Numbered from the stretch's first letter, positions 8,716 to 18,728 are shown. The stretch is DNA of 56,537 nucleotides from Stygiolobus sp037389425 (GCF_037389425.1 NZ_JBBHKR010000057.1:1-56537); one strand, 5' to 3'. The notes: generated from the sequence alone by a model not told the origin. A program made the numbers and translations.

Positions 8716-8719
8716 CCAT

Positions 8720-9404
8720 CACTCCTTTCTATACTGATATAATGTGCATAACTTTATAAAAATTTTATTCTATATACTAGACGTTTTATTCTTCATATTC
8801 GGTACTTTAAAACAGACGTTACTCTCGTAAATTTTAGGTCACTAACGTAAGAGTCGGTATGGTTTACCGCATCATGCTTAAAGTCTCCTCTTAGACAAGA
8901 CCAAGTAAGGATATCTCACTTGAAATTCGTCACAACGAAAGATGATCTATCAACCAAATGCCCCTATTTTTCTCCATTTCGCTATGAATTATGCTTAACT
9001 ATCTCCTTTTATACGAATACCATACCACCCAATGTTATCACAATATCAGCATAACAAGGCATAACCGAAGCCTCTGAAGTCCTTAATACACCGAGAGATT
9101 TGAAGGGACTCTCACATTCTGAGAGAAGTTTAACCTAGGAAGACAAGACGTTGCTAGTCTTGGACTTTTTAGGAGTCATGTTGATTTCATTAATATTATC
9201 TTTCCCAATGCTTAAAGCTAACGCATGGATTAAAGAAAAATCACTCTTGTTATAGTCTTTTTCATAATAGTTGCAACAAGCTTTTAACTTCTCTCAATAC
9301 AAAATATAGAAAAATATTGAGAAAAGCCTGTATTATTCTGAGATAAAACTTGATAAAACTTGTTAACAGATAATAAATCAAATATGAGAAAAATTTTCCC
9401 ATAC
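8720..9404. other. Spacer between the kinase operon and an IS630 relic
   Basis: The first ~60 bases contain AT-rich promoter-like sequence for the minus-strand operon (TTTATAAAG on the minus strand near 8750). From about 9245 the sequence is probably the tail of the IS630 relic. I see no coding region in between. Confidence 0.35.
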
Positions 9405-10378
9405 TTATACCTTCCTCAAGATCCCCAAGCACGTCATGAAACTTATTAATCCAATACCTAGTATAATTACCCTTAGAAACCAAATAATAGAACTTATCCT
9501 CAATTCTAGAGCATAACAAGAGTAATAATAAGTATTAACCCAACGCTTCAAATCCTTCCAAACCAACTCAATTGGGTTTAAATCCGGAGAATAGGGAGGC
9601 AAGAAAAATAATGTTAAGCCTAAAAGCTGTAACTAAAACATAAGAAGACTTGTGAAACTTAGCATTATCAAGAATCAACACCACATTACCAGAATTCCTA
9701 ACCCTAAGCAAGTAAAGAAAATTAGCGAAAACCCTAGAATCAACATTGGAATAAATTAGCATAAAACAAGGCTTACCATCAAACAAGGGAATACAAGCTG
9801 GAATGTAACCATAACACCTGGATAATCAACCCTAACAACATACAAACCCAACCTCCTAACCCTAGAGGGATCATGACTAATACCAGACTCGTCCATGAAA
9901 AACACTTTTACGCCCTTCTTAATAACGCCCTTCAACCTCTCCTTAAGTCAGCATCTATTGGTCTCTCCTTGTCGATCTTGTAGGGTTTTATGCAGGGAAT
10001 TTTCAGTCTTTTCTCGCCCTTCTCCAAGCTGTAGCTTATTTTTACTTTTGGACTTCTCCTCTATGTTTTTGCCTTCCATATGGTTTTTCCTTGTATTTCT
10101 TCTACCTTTATTTCCCTCTAATTTACCTTCTTTTTTTTTTTTTCTTCCTTTTCTCTCCCTGTGCAATAGACATTTTTCTCCCTCTCTGGAATTCGTTAAT
10201 CCATCTATATACTGTGCTCTTGTGAACTTGTAGTATTTTGGCTATTTCACTAATTTTCATTCCTTCCATGTATTGCCCTAGCCTTTGTCTCGTTTAGGTT
10301 ATTTGGCTTCTTGCTAATTAGCTTCCTTATCTCCCTTTTTAAGGTCCTTAGCACACTAAGCCCAACAGCTCCCATTAC
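9405..10378 (-). pseudogene. Shattered IS630-family transposase
   Basis: Pieces of one transposase lie in order on the minus strand in different frames. They are an N-terminal 'TLKREIRKLISKKPNN', a helix-turn-helix 'MKISEIAKILQVHKSTVYRW' (about 10200-10260), 'VFFMDESGIS' with the first Asp (about 9890), 'VLILDNAKFHKSS' with the second Asp (about 9680) and 'LPPYSPDLNPIELVWKDLKR' with the Glu (about 9570). At least five frame changes separate them. A 16-base T run (A on the coding strand) near 10130 adds a Lys stretch. The gene reads away from glyS. It cannot make active transposase. Confidence 0.85.
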
Positions 10379-10884
10379 TAACACTAGATTTAACTCCCTA
10401 CTAGCCCCCGTTGCAGCTAATATGAAAAAGACTATAAGTAAAAACTCTGAAGAAGAACATAATTAACAAATTAAAAGAAGAAGTAAAAATGAGTAAAAGA
10501 TGAAAAATTTAAAAAGATTTTTTGTATTATTTATATTAATATTATAATAAATGTAAAAATTGTATAGTGTAAGTTATTAATTATGGTTTTATTATACATA
10601 GAAAAATTTTCTGTATATAAATACTAACTAAGATTCTGAATATATTTTGTCAAAATTAGGATTTATAACTCAATATTTATACTATTTGTACGCTTAATAT
10701 ACCTCCTACGTCGATTAGATTAACGCATAGCATTGTTGAGGACGAAAGCAGTATTGCTTATAATGATCAATTTATAAATTAAATAAATTACTATAATCAA
10801 ATTAATCTAGTGAGTTAGTTAAGTGTATATAATGAGATAAACATTAGTAAAATTTATATATCGTAGTGAGCTAATATTAATTAG
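10379..10884. other. glyS upstream region with promoter
   Basis: No gene seen. The end of the IS630 relic probably reaches to about 10440. From 10565 the sequence is homologous to the upstream part of the decayed glyS copy at 2490. A TATA element AAATTTATATAT at about 10850-10861 stands about 25 bases before the glyS ATG, indicating a leaderless transcript. Confidence 0.5.
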
Positions 10885-12315
10885 ATGAATAAAATGAGTC
10901 AAAGTAAGTACAAGCAAGATGTAGAAAGATTCCTAAGGAATTTTTACGTTAATTCAGCAGAAATTTACAAAGGTAGAAATATTTCTGGATTTATAGATTG
11001 GCTACCACCAGGTGCAATGCTAAGGCAGAAAATAATAGATAGCTGGATTAATTTCTTCATAAAGAAAATACCTAATGTCTTCTTAATGGATGGAAGTACG
11101 ATACTGCCATTAATCGTCTTTGAGGCATCTGGACATCTTTCCAATTTTACTGATCCCGTGATAAAATGTCCAAAATGCTCGAATACCTATAGAGTAGATC
11201 ACTTACTAAAGGAAACTAATGGTAAACTAATCTGCCCTAGAGATTTAACTGATCTAAAAGAACAAGAAACAAAACAAAAGAGTCTAATGTTGGAACTCAC
11301 AGTAGGTTTGACCGATGAGATAAATGCCGCATTAAGACCAGAGACTGCACAAAATATTTACATTAATTTCATGAATTTTAAAGCAATTGGACTAAAGTTA
11401 CCATTCGCTATAGCACAAGTAGGCAGATCTTACAGAAATGAAATATCGCCCCGTGGATCTAGGCTCAGAGAGTTCGTACAGATGGAAATAGAAGAATTCG
11501 TTCTACCCTCTCATTTAGATTCACATCCACTTTATGACAGCGTTAAAGAGATTAGATTACCCATATTTTATGAAGACCAGACTATCGAAATGGAGTTAAA
11601 TGAAGCCGTTAAAAAAGGTTTAGTGCCGAATGTTAGACTAGCCTTTTGGATAGGTAGAGAGTGGCAATGGCTAACCAATGAACTAGGTTTACCTGGCAAT
11701 AAGATTAGATTCAGAGTCGTACCACCTGAAGAGAGGGCCTTCTACTCTAAGGGGACGATAGACGTGGAAGTAAATATAGAAGATGATTGGGTCGAAATAA
11801 TAGGGAATGCTTACAGAACGGATTATGATCTCACTGTGCACTCTAAATATTCTGGTGCTAATTTAAGTGAAAACGGTATGATCCCGCATGTTGTAGAACC
11901 GTCCTTTGGCCTAGATAGAATTGCAATGGCTGTTTTACTGCTAAACTATGACCCTAGTCCATCAGATAGAAATTGGCCACTATTTAGAATACCATACAAA
12001 ATATCGCCTTTAGAAGTAGGTATAGCCTCTATCCATCATAGCGATGAATTTATTAACGTTGCTGAAAAAGTCGATTTAACATTAAGATCATTGGGTTACG
12101 TTACATTTAAATTATTTGAAAAAGGTAAAATAGAGGCTCAATATGCTAAAGCTGATACTCTAGGTATCCCATTAGTAGTTACTGTAGATTCTAAAACTTT
12201 AGATGAAAATACAGTAACTATTAGAAATAGGGATACGAAGGCGCAAATAAGGGTAAATATTAGAGAAATAGGACAGGCTATAAAAAACCTTCTTTTAGGC
12301 GGAGGATATGAATAA
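10885..12315 (+). CDS. glyS: Glycyl-tRNA synthetase, class II, short divergent form
   Basis: Attaches glycine to tRNA-Gly in the cytoplasm. Class II features: 'GFIDWLPPGAMLRQKI' (motif 1 region), a zinc-finger-like 'CPKCSNTY' with a following 'CPRD', 'LRPETAQNIYINF', 'GRSYRNEISPRGS' with 'LREFVQMEIEEF' (motif 2), 'EPSFGLDRIAMAVL' (motif 3), and a C-terminal anticodon-binding domain ('AQYAKADTLGIPLVVTVDS', 'VTIRNRDTKAQIRV'). At 476 residues it is shorter than the roughly 570 usual for archaeal GlyRS, and several normally strict positions differ (GFIDWLPPG rather than GFYDxGPxG; RPETAQN rather than RPETAQG). It may be the only GlyRS of the organism or a paralogue. Its stop overlaps the next gene's start (ATGAATAA). 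A decayed copy lies at 2490-3062. Confidence 0.85.
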   Translation: MNKMSQSKYKQDVERFLRNFYVNSAEIYKGRNISGFIDWLPPGAMLRQKIIDSWINFFIKKIPNVFLMDGSTILPLIVFEASGHLSNFTDPVIKCPKCSNTYRVDHLLKETNGKLICPRDLTDLKEQETKQKSLMLELTVGLTDEINAALRPETAQNIYINFMNFKAIGLKLPFAIAQVGRSYRNEISPRGSRLREFVQMEIEEFVLPSHLDSHPLYDSVKEIRLPIFYEDQTIEMELNEAVKKGLVPNVRLAFWIGREWQWLTNELGLPGNKIRFRVVPPEERAFYSKGTIDVEVNIEDDWVEIIGNAYRTDYDLTVHSKYSGANLSENGMIPHVVEPSFGLDRIAMAVLLLNYDPSPSDRNWPLFRIPYKISPLEVGIASIHHSDEFINVAEKVDLTLRSLGYVTFKLFEKGKIEAQYAKADTLGIPLVVTVDSKTLDENTVTIRNRDTKAQIRVNIREIGQAIKNLLLGGGYE

Positions 12316-13471
12316 AGAAAATAATGGACCTTTTATAATTATAAGACTTTTTATAATTATATTCAGCGTACTTGCGTCCTTTTTTAAGCGAGAATCTTTT
12401 AAAGAAGGGATTCATACATCTTTTTTTGCAACTGTAGGATTGGGTATTTTCTATTATCTTGACATGAAAGGACTTTCTCTAATATTTACAATTCCGTTAA
12501 TTATACTGATATATGGATTAACTATATTAGTAATTTTAGGACTAGAAAGAATGTCAATACACGAAAATAATTGGGCACAATTATTCTTAATTATAGGCTT
12601 TGTTTTTTATGACGTACCAGCTAGTTTAGGTTATTTATCGTATTTTGCAAATAATGACATAGCCTTAATCTTTAACTTACCCTTCGAGTTCACAGTATTT
12701 ATAACAGTATTTATTTCTATTATACTTTTTATAATAATGTATTATTATAGAAATTCTACATATTTTGTAAAATTCAAATACTATTATACATCATCACTAA
12801 TCCTACTCATCCCACTCTTAGGTGCAGGTGATAAAATACAGATAACTGAAATAGACTGGATAGGTTTAACGTTATTTGCGATGGTAGGCTTTACACCTAT
12901 ATTTAATAAATTAAGGGAGAAAAAATACTTGAATTCCCCAGATGAAAGGAAGGAATTCATATATGGTGTTATAATGGGTTTTTTAGTGATAACTGTAATT
13001 ATTATATTATATATTTTAATTGGTCATTTTAATCTTGTACTAAACATAAATCCTAAAGTAGGTAAACTATTAGTAGGGATAAATGGATTGATAGCTTATT
13101 TAGCCTTCTCTACATCCTTTGCAGACCTCACTTATCATCTCTTTAAAAAGTACATAAACGAGAAAGGAAAATCAGAAAATATTCAGAGAAATTTAAGAAC
13201 AAGGGTTATGCCTTTAATAAATAGCATGAGCATAAGACAAATCCTGTTTAATAGAATAACCACGAGTATAAGACAAATTGATAGTAAAACTATATTAATA
13301 GTCGTGACAATACTAATAACAATACTAATAGATATAATATTAGGGACTATAATATTAATATTGAGGTTGCCAGTGCATCAATATCTCGTCTACTCTGGTT
13401 TAGCAGGAGGATTGTTACAATACATCATCCCGATAATATATATATTAATTGAGGCTAAAAAGAAAAAATAA
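12308..13471 (+). CDS. Polytopic membrane protein of unknown function
   Basis: 387 residues with about nine or ten hydrophobic segments, starting with 'FIIIRLFIIIFSVLASF' and ending with 'YIIPIIYILIEAKKKK'. A hydrophilic loop of about 40 residues ('KKYINEKGKSENIQRNLRTR') precedes the last two helices. No transporter signature or catalytic motif is visible. The ATG lies 8 bases inside the end of glyS, so the two are co-transcribed and probably translationally coupled; a functional tie to glycine tRNA charging is not evident. Confidence 0.75.
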   Translation: MNKENNGPFIIIRLFIIIFSVLASFFKRESFKEGIHTSFFATVGLGIFYYLDMKGLSLIFTIPLIILIYGLTILVILGLERMSIHENNWAQLFLIIGFVFYDVPASLGYLSYFANNDIALIFNLPFEFTVFITVFISIILFIIMYYYRNSTYFVKFKYYYTSSLILLIPLLGAGDKIQITEIDWIGLTLFAMVGFTPIFNKLREKKYLNSPDERKEFIYGVIMGFLVITVIIILYILIGHFNLVLNINPKVGKLLVGINGLIAYLAFSTSFADLTYHLFKKYINEKGKSENIQRNLRTRVMPLINSMSIRQILFNRITTSIRQIDSKTILIVVTILITILIDIILGTIILILRLPVHQYLVYSGLAGGLLQYIIPIIYILIEAKKKK

Positions 13472-13724
13472 CTTTTTATAACATAAAAAATCAACAATCA
13501 ATTTTCAACTCTATATGTATGTTATTTTTCCAACTAACACTATCGTAAATAGATTCGCTAAAATTCTGAACGTGATCTACTCCAACACTTAATATATAGT
13601 TTGAAGACGATGACATAAAATTCAATATTTAGCATATATTATTACGACAACAGCTAGTATTACCAGGATTAAAGCTACTATTAATAATAAGAAGAACAAG
13701 TGCTTCTCAAAAGCTCTTAACAAA

Positions 13725-15926
13725 CTACCTAATTTTATGTATTGATACTGCAATAATTATTTTATTCATCGGTGCATTAATAGTCTGAGTAGTAGTTAGT
13801 GTAGGCACGGAGATGTTGTTAGTAGTTATAGGCGTAGTAACTGACACATAAGGTATTTGTATATTACTTATGATAGAGATAGAGCTGCTCTTTGAATTAG
13901 CTACGTAAATTGAATTACCTACAATACAGTCCCCTTGAGGAAAATTTCCTACGGGCATAATCGCTACGACATCATCGTCAGTAAGGTTTACAATTGTTAG
14001 AGTATCACTACCGCGGTTTACAACAAACATCAAATTGCCCCCGATCTTAATGTTTGTAAGACTGCTACCAGTTACTATTTCATTAACTACAGTGTTCGTA
14101 TTTGGGTTTATAACAGCAACATAATCCCTAGACGCTACGGCAACATAAACGTAGCCCGTGCTAGGGTCTGCAGCAACCCCTAGTGAGAAGGGTAGTGATA
14201 TAGTAGTTACTTGCGAGTTCGTTTTCGGGTTTATAACAACCACACCTTTATTAGTTGTTGCATAAATCATGCCGTTCACGGGGTCAAAAGCTAACCTTAT
14301 TGGAATACCGGAAATGCTTATCGTGTTAATTACTTGGTCAGTGTTGGGGTTAATCACAGATATCGTAGTTTCACCAGAATTAGCTACGTAGATTAACCCT
14401 TCAGCATATATTATACCTATAGGGCTCGAACCGACTGGCATATAATCAACAATAGCGTTAGTACTCGGATTGAGTACTGCTACTTGGTTAGAAGAGGATA
14501 ATGTGACATATATTAAATGATTAATGGGGTCTAATGCCATCCTAATAGGGCCACCACTTACATCAATAGTGTCAACAACACTCATAGTAGTTGGGTTTAT
14601 CACGGTTATTTGATTATTACCGTAGTCTGCAACATACACAAGGCCGTTATACGGGTCATACAGTATTCCAACGGGCCAAATATTTGGGTCATAAACCACT
14701 CCGTTCCCGCTCACTAACGTGTTATTAAAGAGGAATAATGTGTACTCCTCAATTTGAGTAGGGGTAGATTGAGTTGAGGTAGTCGTAGTTGAAGGAGATA
14801 GTTGGAGTTCTTGTGCACCGAAGTTCTTTATAGACTCGGAGATACTGCCGGGCTCTATTAACGCTTGACCGTTAATGGGAGATACTTCAATCCCTAAAGC
14901 CCTTTCTGCAGTGTCTAATGAATAGGGGAAGAAGTTAGGTGGTGATATTATTGTACCGTTTACTAACCGGTACTTAACACTTAAGACTGCTGTACCGCTA
15001 GTGAAGACAGCTGAATGCCCGAATATCCCTCCTAAGTTAAGTTCCGCGTCGTAATATAAACCGTTCCCAGTTTTATTCTCTCCATCAACCAAGAAGTAAG
15101 ACGTGATGAAACCGGGGACTTTAATAGTCAGATTATCGTAGTAAAACGTACCGCTACTGTTCATGATACCGAACATTATTGTGGCCCCGCTTTGGGAGTT
15201 ATTTACAGTAGTGACTACCGTGGTACCGTTGCTAACATAAAAGCTAAAGGAGGGTTGTAGGTAAATGTAAACATCCGGTCTTACTTTACCTTGAGTAAAA
15301 TACAGTTCATTTGAGTTCATGATGGCATTATATGTTGTAAAGTTCCACACATTTACTTCCATATTGCCAGTATAGTTTTGCGTATCTATATGAAGTACGT
15401 TCTGTACCCAGTATTCTTGCACTCCGTTAGTAGTTAGGACTTGTAAAACAACGTTTTGTTGTAGGGCAATGACCGGTTCCCAACTACCTAGATCTGTTGG
15501 ATACTCTTCAGCCTTTAGATTATAATAACTTATTGAACCGTAAACAGTGTAAAACTCCAGAACATAAGGTTGGAAGTTCTTCCCTATCCCGTAATCAACA
15601 ACACCCTGATCCCTAGGTAAGGGTATAACTCTCAACAGAGTAGCATTATAAGCCGTAATCTGGTAACTCCCTCCTTGAAGGTAAAGATAGTATACTCCGG
15701 GATTTACAGAGATAGTATAAGTATTTCCAGAGCCGGAAATATCTAGCTTTATATTCTTCCCCTCTCCTCCTACAACTAGTACCACTGGGTAATTAGGGTT
15801 TCTTACGTTAAACGAAGTGGTTATGACACTTTGGGTAGTGGAAGATAATGCGTAGCTGATGACGGGGACTAGTTCGAGTATCAGAAGTGATACCAGGATA
15901 ATATAACTTACTCTCTTTACCCACAT
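13725..15926 (-). CDS. Secreted thermopsin-like domain fused to a YVTN beta-propeller; anchor lost by frameshift
   Basis: 733 residues. An N-terminal signal peptide ('VSYIILVSLLILELVPVISYA') is followed by a domain of about 350 residues that resembles the thermopsin (peptidase A5) family: 'GVVDYGIG', 'QEYWVQNVL', 'NVWNFTTYNA' and many Asn/Thr. A short Ser/Thr linker leads to a propeller of at least six 'YVTN-type' blades ('GLVYVADYGNNQITVINP', 'GLIYVANSGETTISVINP', 'GYVYVAVASRDYVAVINP'). It then has a Thr-rich tail. The frame ends at 13725 with a short odd tail. One base off, the sequence continues to a stop at 13622-13624 through 'LGSLLRAFEKHLFFLL' and a hydrophobic helix ending 'IIYAKY'. 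That is the typical C-terminal membrane anchor, so a one-base slip at AAAA near 13731 has removed it. Function: acid-stable surface protease or binding protein, inferred. Confidence 0.75.
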   Translation of the reverse strand: MWVKRVSYIILVSLLILELVPVISYALSSTTQSVITTSFNVRNPNYPVVLVVGGEGKNIKLDISGSGNTYTISVNPGVYYLYLQGGSYQITAYNATLLRVIPLPRDQGVVDYGIGKNFQPYVLEFYTVYGSISYYNLKAEEYPTDLGSWEPVIALQQNVVLQVLTTNGVQEYWVQNVLHIDTQNYTGNMEVNVWNFTTYNAIMNSNELYFTQGKVRPDVYIYLQPSFSFYVSNGTTVVTTVNNSQSGATIMFGIMNSSGTFYYDNLTIKVPGFITSYFLVDGENKTGNGLYYDAELNLGGIFGHSAVFTSGTAVLSVKYRLVNGTIISPPNFFPYSLDTAERALGIEVSPINGQALIEPGSISESIKNFGAQELQLSPSTTTTSTQSTPTQIEEYTLFLFNNTLVSGNGVVYDPNIWPVGILYDPYNGLVYVADYGNNQITVINPTTMSVVDTIDVSGGPIRMALDPINHLIYVTLSSSNQVAVLNPSTNAIVDYMPVGSSPIGIIYAEGLIYVANSGETTISVINPNTDQVINTISISGIPIRLAFDPVNGMIYATTNKGVVVINPKTNSQVTTISLPFSLGVAADPSTGYVYVAVASRDYVAVINPNTNTVVNEIVTGSSLTNIKIGGNLMFVVNRGSDTLTIVNLTDDDVVAIMPVGNFPQGDCIVGNSIYVANSKSSSISIISNIQIPYVSVTTPITTNNISVPTLTTTQTINAPMNKIIIAVSIHKIR

Positions 15927-16116
15927 AAAATATCTAGCTGATAGTAACCCTTACCCGTATTTAAATTTTTTCTTAAACAACTGGAATGAAAGTAAGTCTA
16001 ACTATTTCCACTAATTAAGGATAAAGTAGCCCGATTTTTAACCAAATAGTTTTACTCTAGTAAAAATTTCCACGACTGGTTAAACTCTAGTAATTAAATA
16101 GGATCAGTAAGAAAAA

Positions 16117-16702
16117 TCAGGGTTGAGGTCTACCTTCAATATCTATTACATAGTTCCCTTTCCTACCCCTTATAAAGAATATTTGCCCGTTAACAGTGTT
16201 CACTTCTATTTGATAACCGCTCTGCATAAGAGCGTTTAATAATTGCTGGTGCTCTTGCATTGCCGGCTGTTGAAAAGCCGTTGGAGCTGTGGGTTGTTGA
16301 GGCATAAAAGGTTGTTGGGGCATTGACGGTTGTGTAGGAGGTGTCATGGGGCGGGGCATCTGAGTTTGAGGCATCGGTGGTTGGGTGAATGGTTGTTGGG
16401 GCATCATAGGGCGGGGTTGAGTGTAAGCTGTTGGGGTTTTGCTGGCTTGGCTGTTGTATTAAGGGTTCAACGATATTCATTAACTCCCACTCTAACCTAC
16501 CGTGTGTAATCAACCTCACAGTCCCCCAATCGTTAAAGACTTCCACTTCTCCGTGTTCTTCTCCCCTTCTTACGAATATCTTAAATCCATTATCCCTAGG
16601 TTCATCCCTATGGATCTCGAAACGTTGGTTTTGCAGTTCACTAACTATTTTATCGTGGAGGGAGTTTACGTCTACATTATCCATTTGGTACGTTTTTTCC
16701 AT
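16117..16702 (-). pseudogene. Two-domain protein with Pro/Gln/Met-rich linker, frameshifted
   Basis: From ATG 16702 a domain of about 80 residues is encoded ('NSLHDKIVSELQNQRFEIH', 'EHGEVEVFNDWGTVRLITHG'), then a Pro/Gln stretch. Near 16430 the frame must shift by one base (AACAGCTTAC read as AAC GCT TAC) to continue into the rest: a linker of 'MPQQPF'-like repeats and a C-terminal domain 'LLNALMQSGYQIEVNT', 'GRKGNYVIDIEGRPQP'. Joined, the protein has about 195 residues. No known family recognised. A shorter, more damaged copy with the same first and last domains lies at 38325-38552, so this is a small Sulfolobales-type family. It could also be a sequencing slip in a live gene. Confidence 0.7.
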
Positions 16703-17510
16703 AACCCATCACTGAATTCTCGTCATTATTCCTATTTAAATCTTTTCCTATTATATAAAAATCATGTGATCGAAATAGAATAAATCTCGTGCATAGGGGC
16801 TAAACTATAGTTAATATTCTACGGCTAAATATAGGCTTAGTCCCTATCACCCGATATCTGGATTGATATGAGGCTCTATATTTTCAGAAATTAATCCACA
16901 ACAGTCCTCGAGCGTAAATAGTACTACTAGGGATAAGACACCGGTATAGGTATTTAGAGTATTCAGCTCTAATTTGGCTGATTAAATTAATTTAAGCCTC
17001 TACTGCTAATCCCGTAGGCACAGAGTAAAAACGTTTATTAAGCCTCTTAATTTGTTGAAAGGGCCTTTATTCTTAAAATCTAACGTCGTAATGCATATAA
17101 CTGAAGCTTCATTAAATACGAGTGCTCCCCGCAATAGAGATGGCTTAATAATAATTCATTTATTTTTCTTTAAAGAAAAAATTACAAATTTTCACAAAAT
17201 TCTGCATATATAAAGTTTTCTCTGTTTCATCCCAATTCGAGGTTGATAATTTAAAGTAGAAAATAGCCTATATTCTACGTATTTAGTAAACAGAAGGTAT
17301 TACACAGCTTATTTGTATAAGAGCAGATCAAAAGGAATTGGTCAAGTCTCCTCTATGTCACGGTGATTTTCAGGTCCCTCTCTGATTCGAGAGAAGAAGT
17401 GACAGATACTATGCGTGTTAGAATTTTTCGAATCACTACCAGACCTAATTAAAACTCCTTAATGAAACTAAGAATGTCTAGCTCAGTGGAACCAGACCGG
17501 CACTAGTTGT
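16703..17510. other. Long intergenic region, no gene seen
   Basis: No convincing coding frame. Notable: a perfect 14-bp palindrome TTAAATTAATTTAA at 16982-16995, also present at 46682-46695, and a small hairpin with CTCTC/GAGAG stem near 17378-17393. The region lies between two minus-strand genes. Confidence 0.4.
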
Positions 17511-18248
17511 CTACAACCAATTTATTTTCTTTAAATACAACGTCAGCACTATACCTAGTACGATTAGTGGAGTTAGAAAGTACACCGTATCAATTGAGTC
17601 CAGTGATGAAGGCAAAGACGAATAAGAGACGGCGTATATACTAGCAATTGCCGTAATCGGTAGGAATATAAAGGAGATAGAAGTAAGTTTCTTTATTATT
17701 ATGTTTAACTCGTTTTGTACCTCCGTCAGGTATATGTTATATAGGTCAGCTGACCTAGTTATGAGGATCTCAGATCTCTCATAGGCAAACGCCACGTTGT
17801 CCAGTGTGTCCTTACTCACGAACTTAGAGAGCTTTTTAGCGACGTAAAATAGTGAGGACGAGTCAGAGTACAGAGTTTGTATCTCTTTCCTTAGGTCCTT
17901 TACCTCTCCTACGTTTTTTACTTGACCCTCGGTTATCCTCTCGAAGAGTTGGTCAAACTTGCGGAAGAGTTCCGTCCTCTTTACACCAAGGTAGTAGACC
18001 ACCTCGTCTAGGATTACGTCTATTATAGTAGTCAACTCGCAGTTATCGAAGTCGGAGTCCTTAATCATGTTGAATAACTCCTTGCTGTGTATTGTTACTT
18101 TACCGTCAATCAATGAAAAATATGTGGACTTTCCGTCGATGTCTATTCTGACGTAGACGTTTTGTCCCATGTAAACAACTCTGTAAACATTTAAGTCATC
18201 CAGCGGAAGTTTCGAAATATCTTCATCATATCGGATTTCGCACTTCAT
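17511..18248 (-). CDS. CorA-like membrane protein lacking the GMN motif
   Basis: 245 residues. A short mixed N-terminal domain, then long charged helices (about residues 85-185, 'DKLVERITEG'-like character, 'KDLRKEIQTLYSD'), then two C-terminal membrane helices: 'LTSISFIFLPITAIASIYAVS' and 'VYFLTPLIVLGIVLTLYL', ending in KKINWL. This is the architecture of the CorA divalent-cation channel family, including the 'FLPITAIASIYA' helix. However, the GMN ion-selectivity signature after IY is replaced by AVS. It is also shorter than typical CorA (about 310-350). It may transport another ion or be a regulatory relative such as those of the ZntB/Mrs2 fringe. Confidence 0.7.
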   Translation of the reverse strand: MKCEIRYDEDISKLPLDDLNVYRVVYMGQNVYVRIDIDGKSTYFSLIDGKVTIHSKELFNMIKDSDFDNCELTTIIDVILDEVVYYLGVKRTELFRKFDQLFERITEGQVKNVGEVKDLRKEIQTLYSDSSSLFYVAKKLSKFVSKDTLDNVAFAYERSEILITRSADLYNIYLTEVQNELNIIIKKLTSISFIFLPITAIASIYAVSYSSLPSSLDSIDTVYFLTPLIVLGIVLTLYLKKINWL

Positions 18249-18572
18249 AAATAGAGAAAATGTGTTAAAGGTAATAAGCTAATCTACAAGATGTGGGAGT
18301 GTGGGCATAATATAGTTACCGAGCTATTTTTATTTCCTCATTTTTAACATTTTATAATACCTCGTCCTCATCACAAAGAAAGTACGCTTAATAAATTTAT
18401 ATGCTAATAACTGCGCTATCAGTATTGACTACAATTTCATTTATTTGAATTTTATAAGGCTATAAGGCACGTCATGAGGCGAATACTACTATTTACCACG
18501 TAGTATAAGTTTTTGAAAAAGATATTAATGAAAAAAATATTTAGAAACTTACTAGGTTACTTATAATAATTT
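18249..18572. other. Intergenic region
   Basis: AT-rich spacer between the CorA-like gene and a small helical protein gene, both on the minus strand. No coding frame or clear structure seen. Confidence 0.35.
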
Positions 18573-18728
18573 TCACTTATTCCCCTTTACCTTGTCTGCA
18601 GCTTTTTTAGTCTCTTCTTTAGCCTTTTCTGCAGCTTTTTCCCCAGCTTTCTTTGCCTCTTCAGCCATATCTTTTGCTACGTTCTCTGTTTTCTTTGCCG
18701 CATCTTTTAGTTTATCTTTTATACCCAT
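18573..18728 (-). CDS. Small Lys/Ala/Glu-rich helical protein (LEA/CsbD-like)
   Basis: 51 residues starting MGIKDKLKDAAKKTEN and ending KKAADKVKGNK. Nearly half are Lys or Glu and a quarter Ala, arranged in 11-residue-like repeats ('AEEAKKAGEKAAEKAKEET') that form an amphipathic helix. Such proteins resemble group 3 LEA and CsbD stress proteins. It is a stand-alone gene with AT-rich promoter sequence upstream (around 18745-18760) and a clean ATG at 18728. The regular composition could in principle arise by chance in biased DNA, but start, length and lack of stops in this one frame favour a real gene. Confidence 0.65.
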   Translation of the reverse strand: MGIKDKLKDAAKKTENVAKDMAEEAKKAGEKAAEKAKEETKKAADKVKGNK

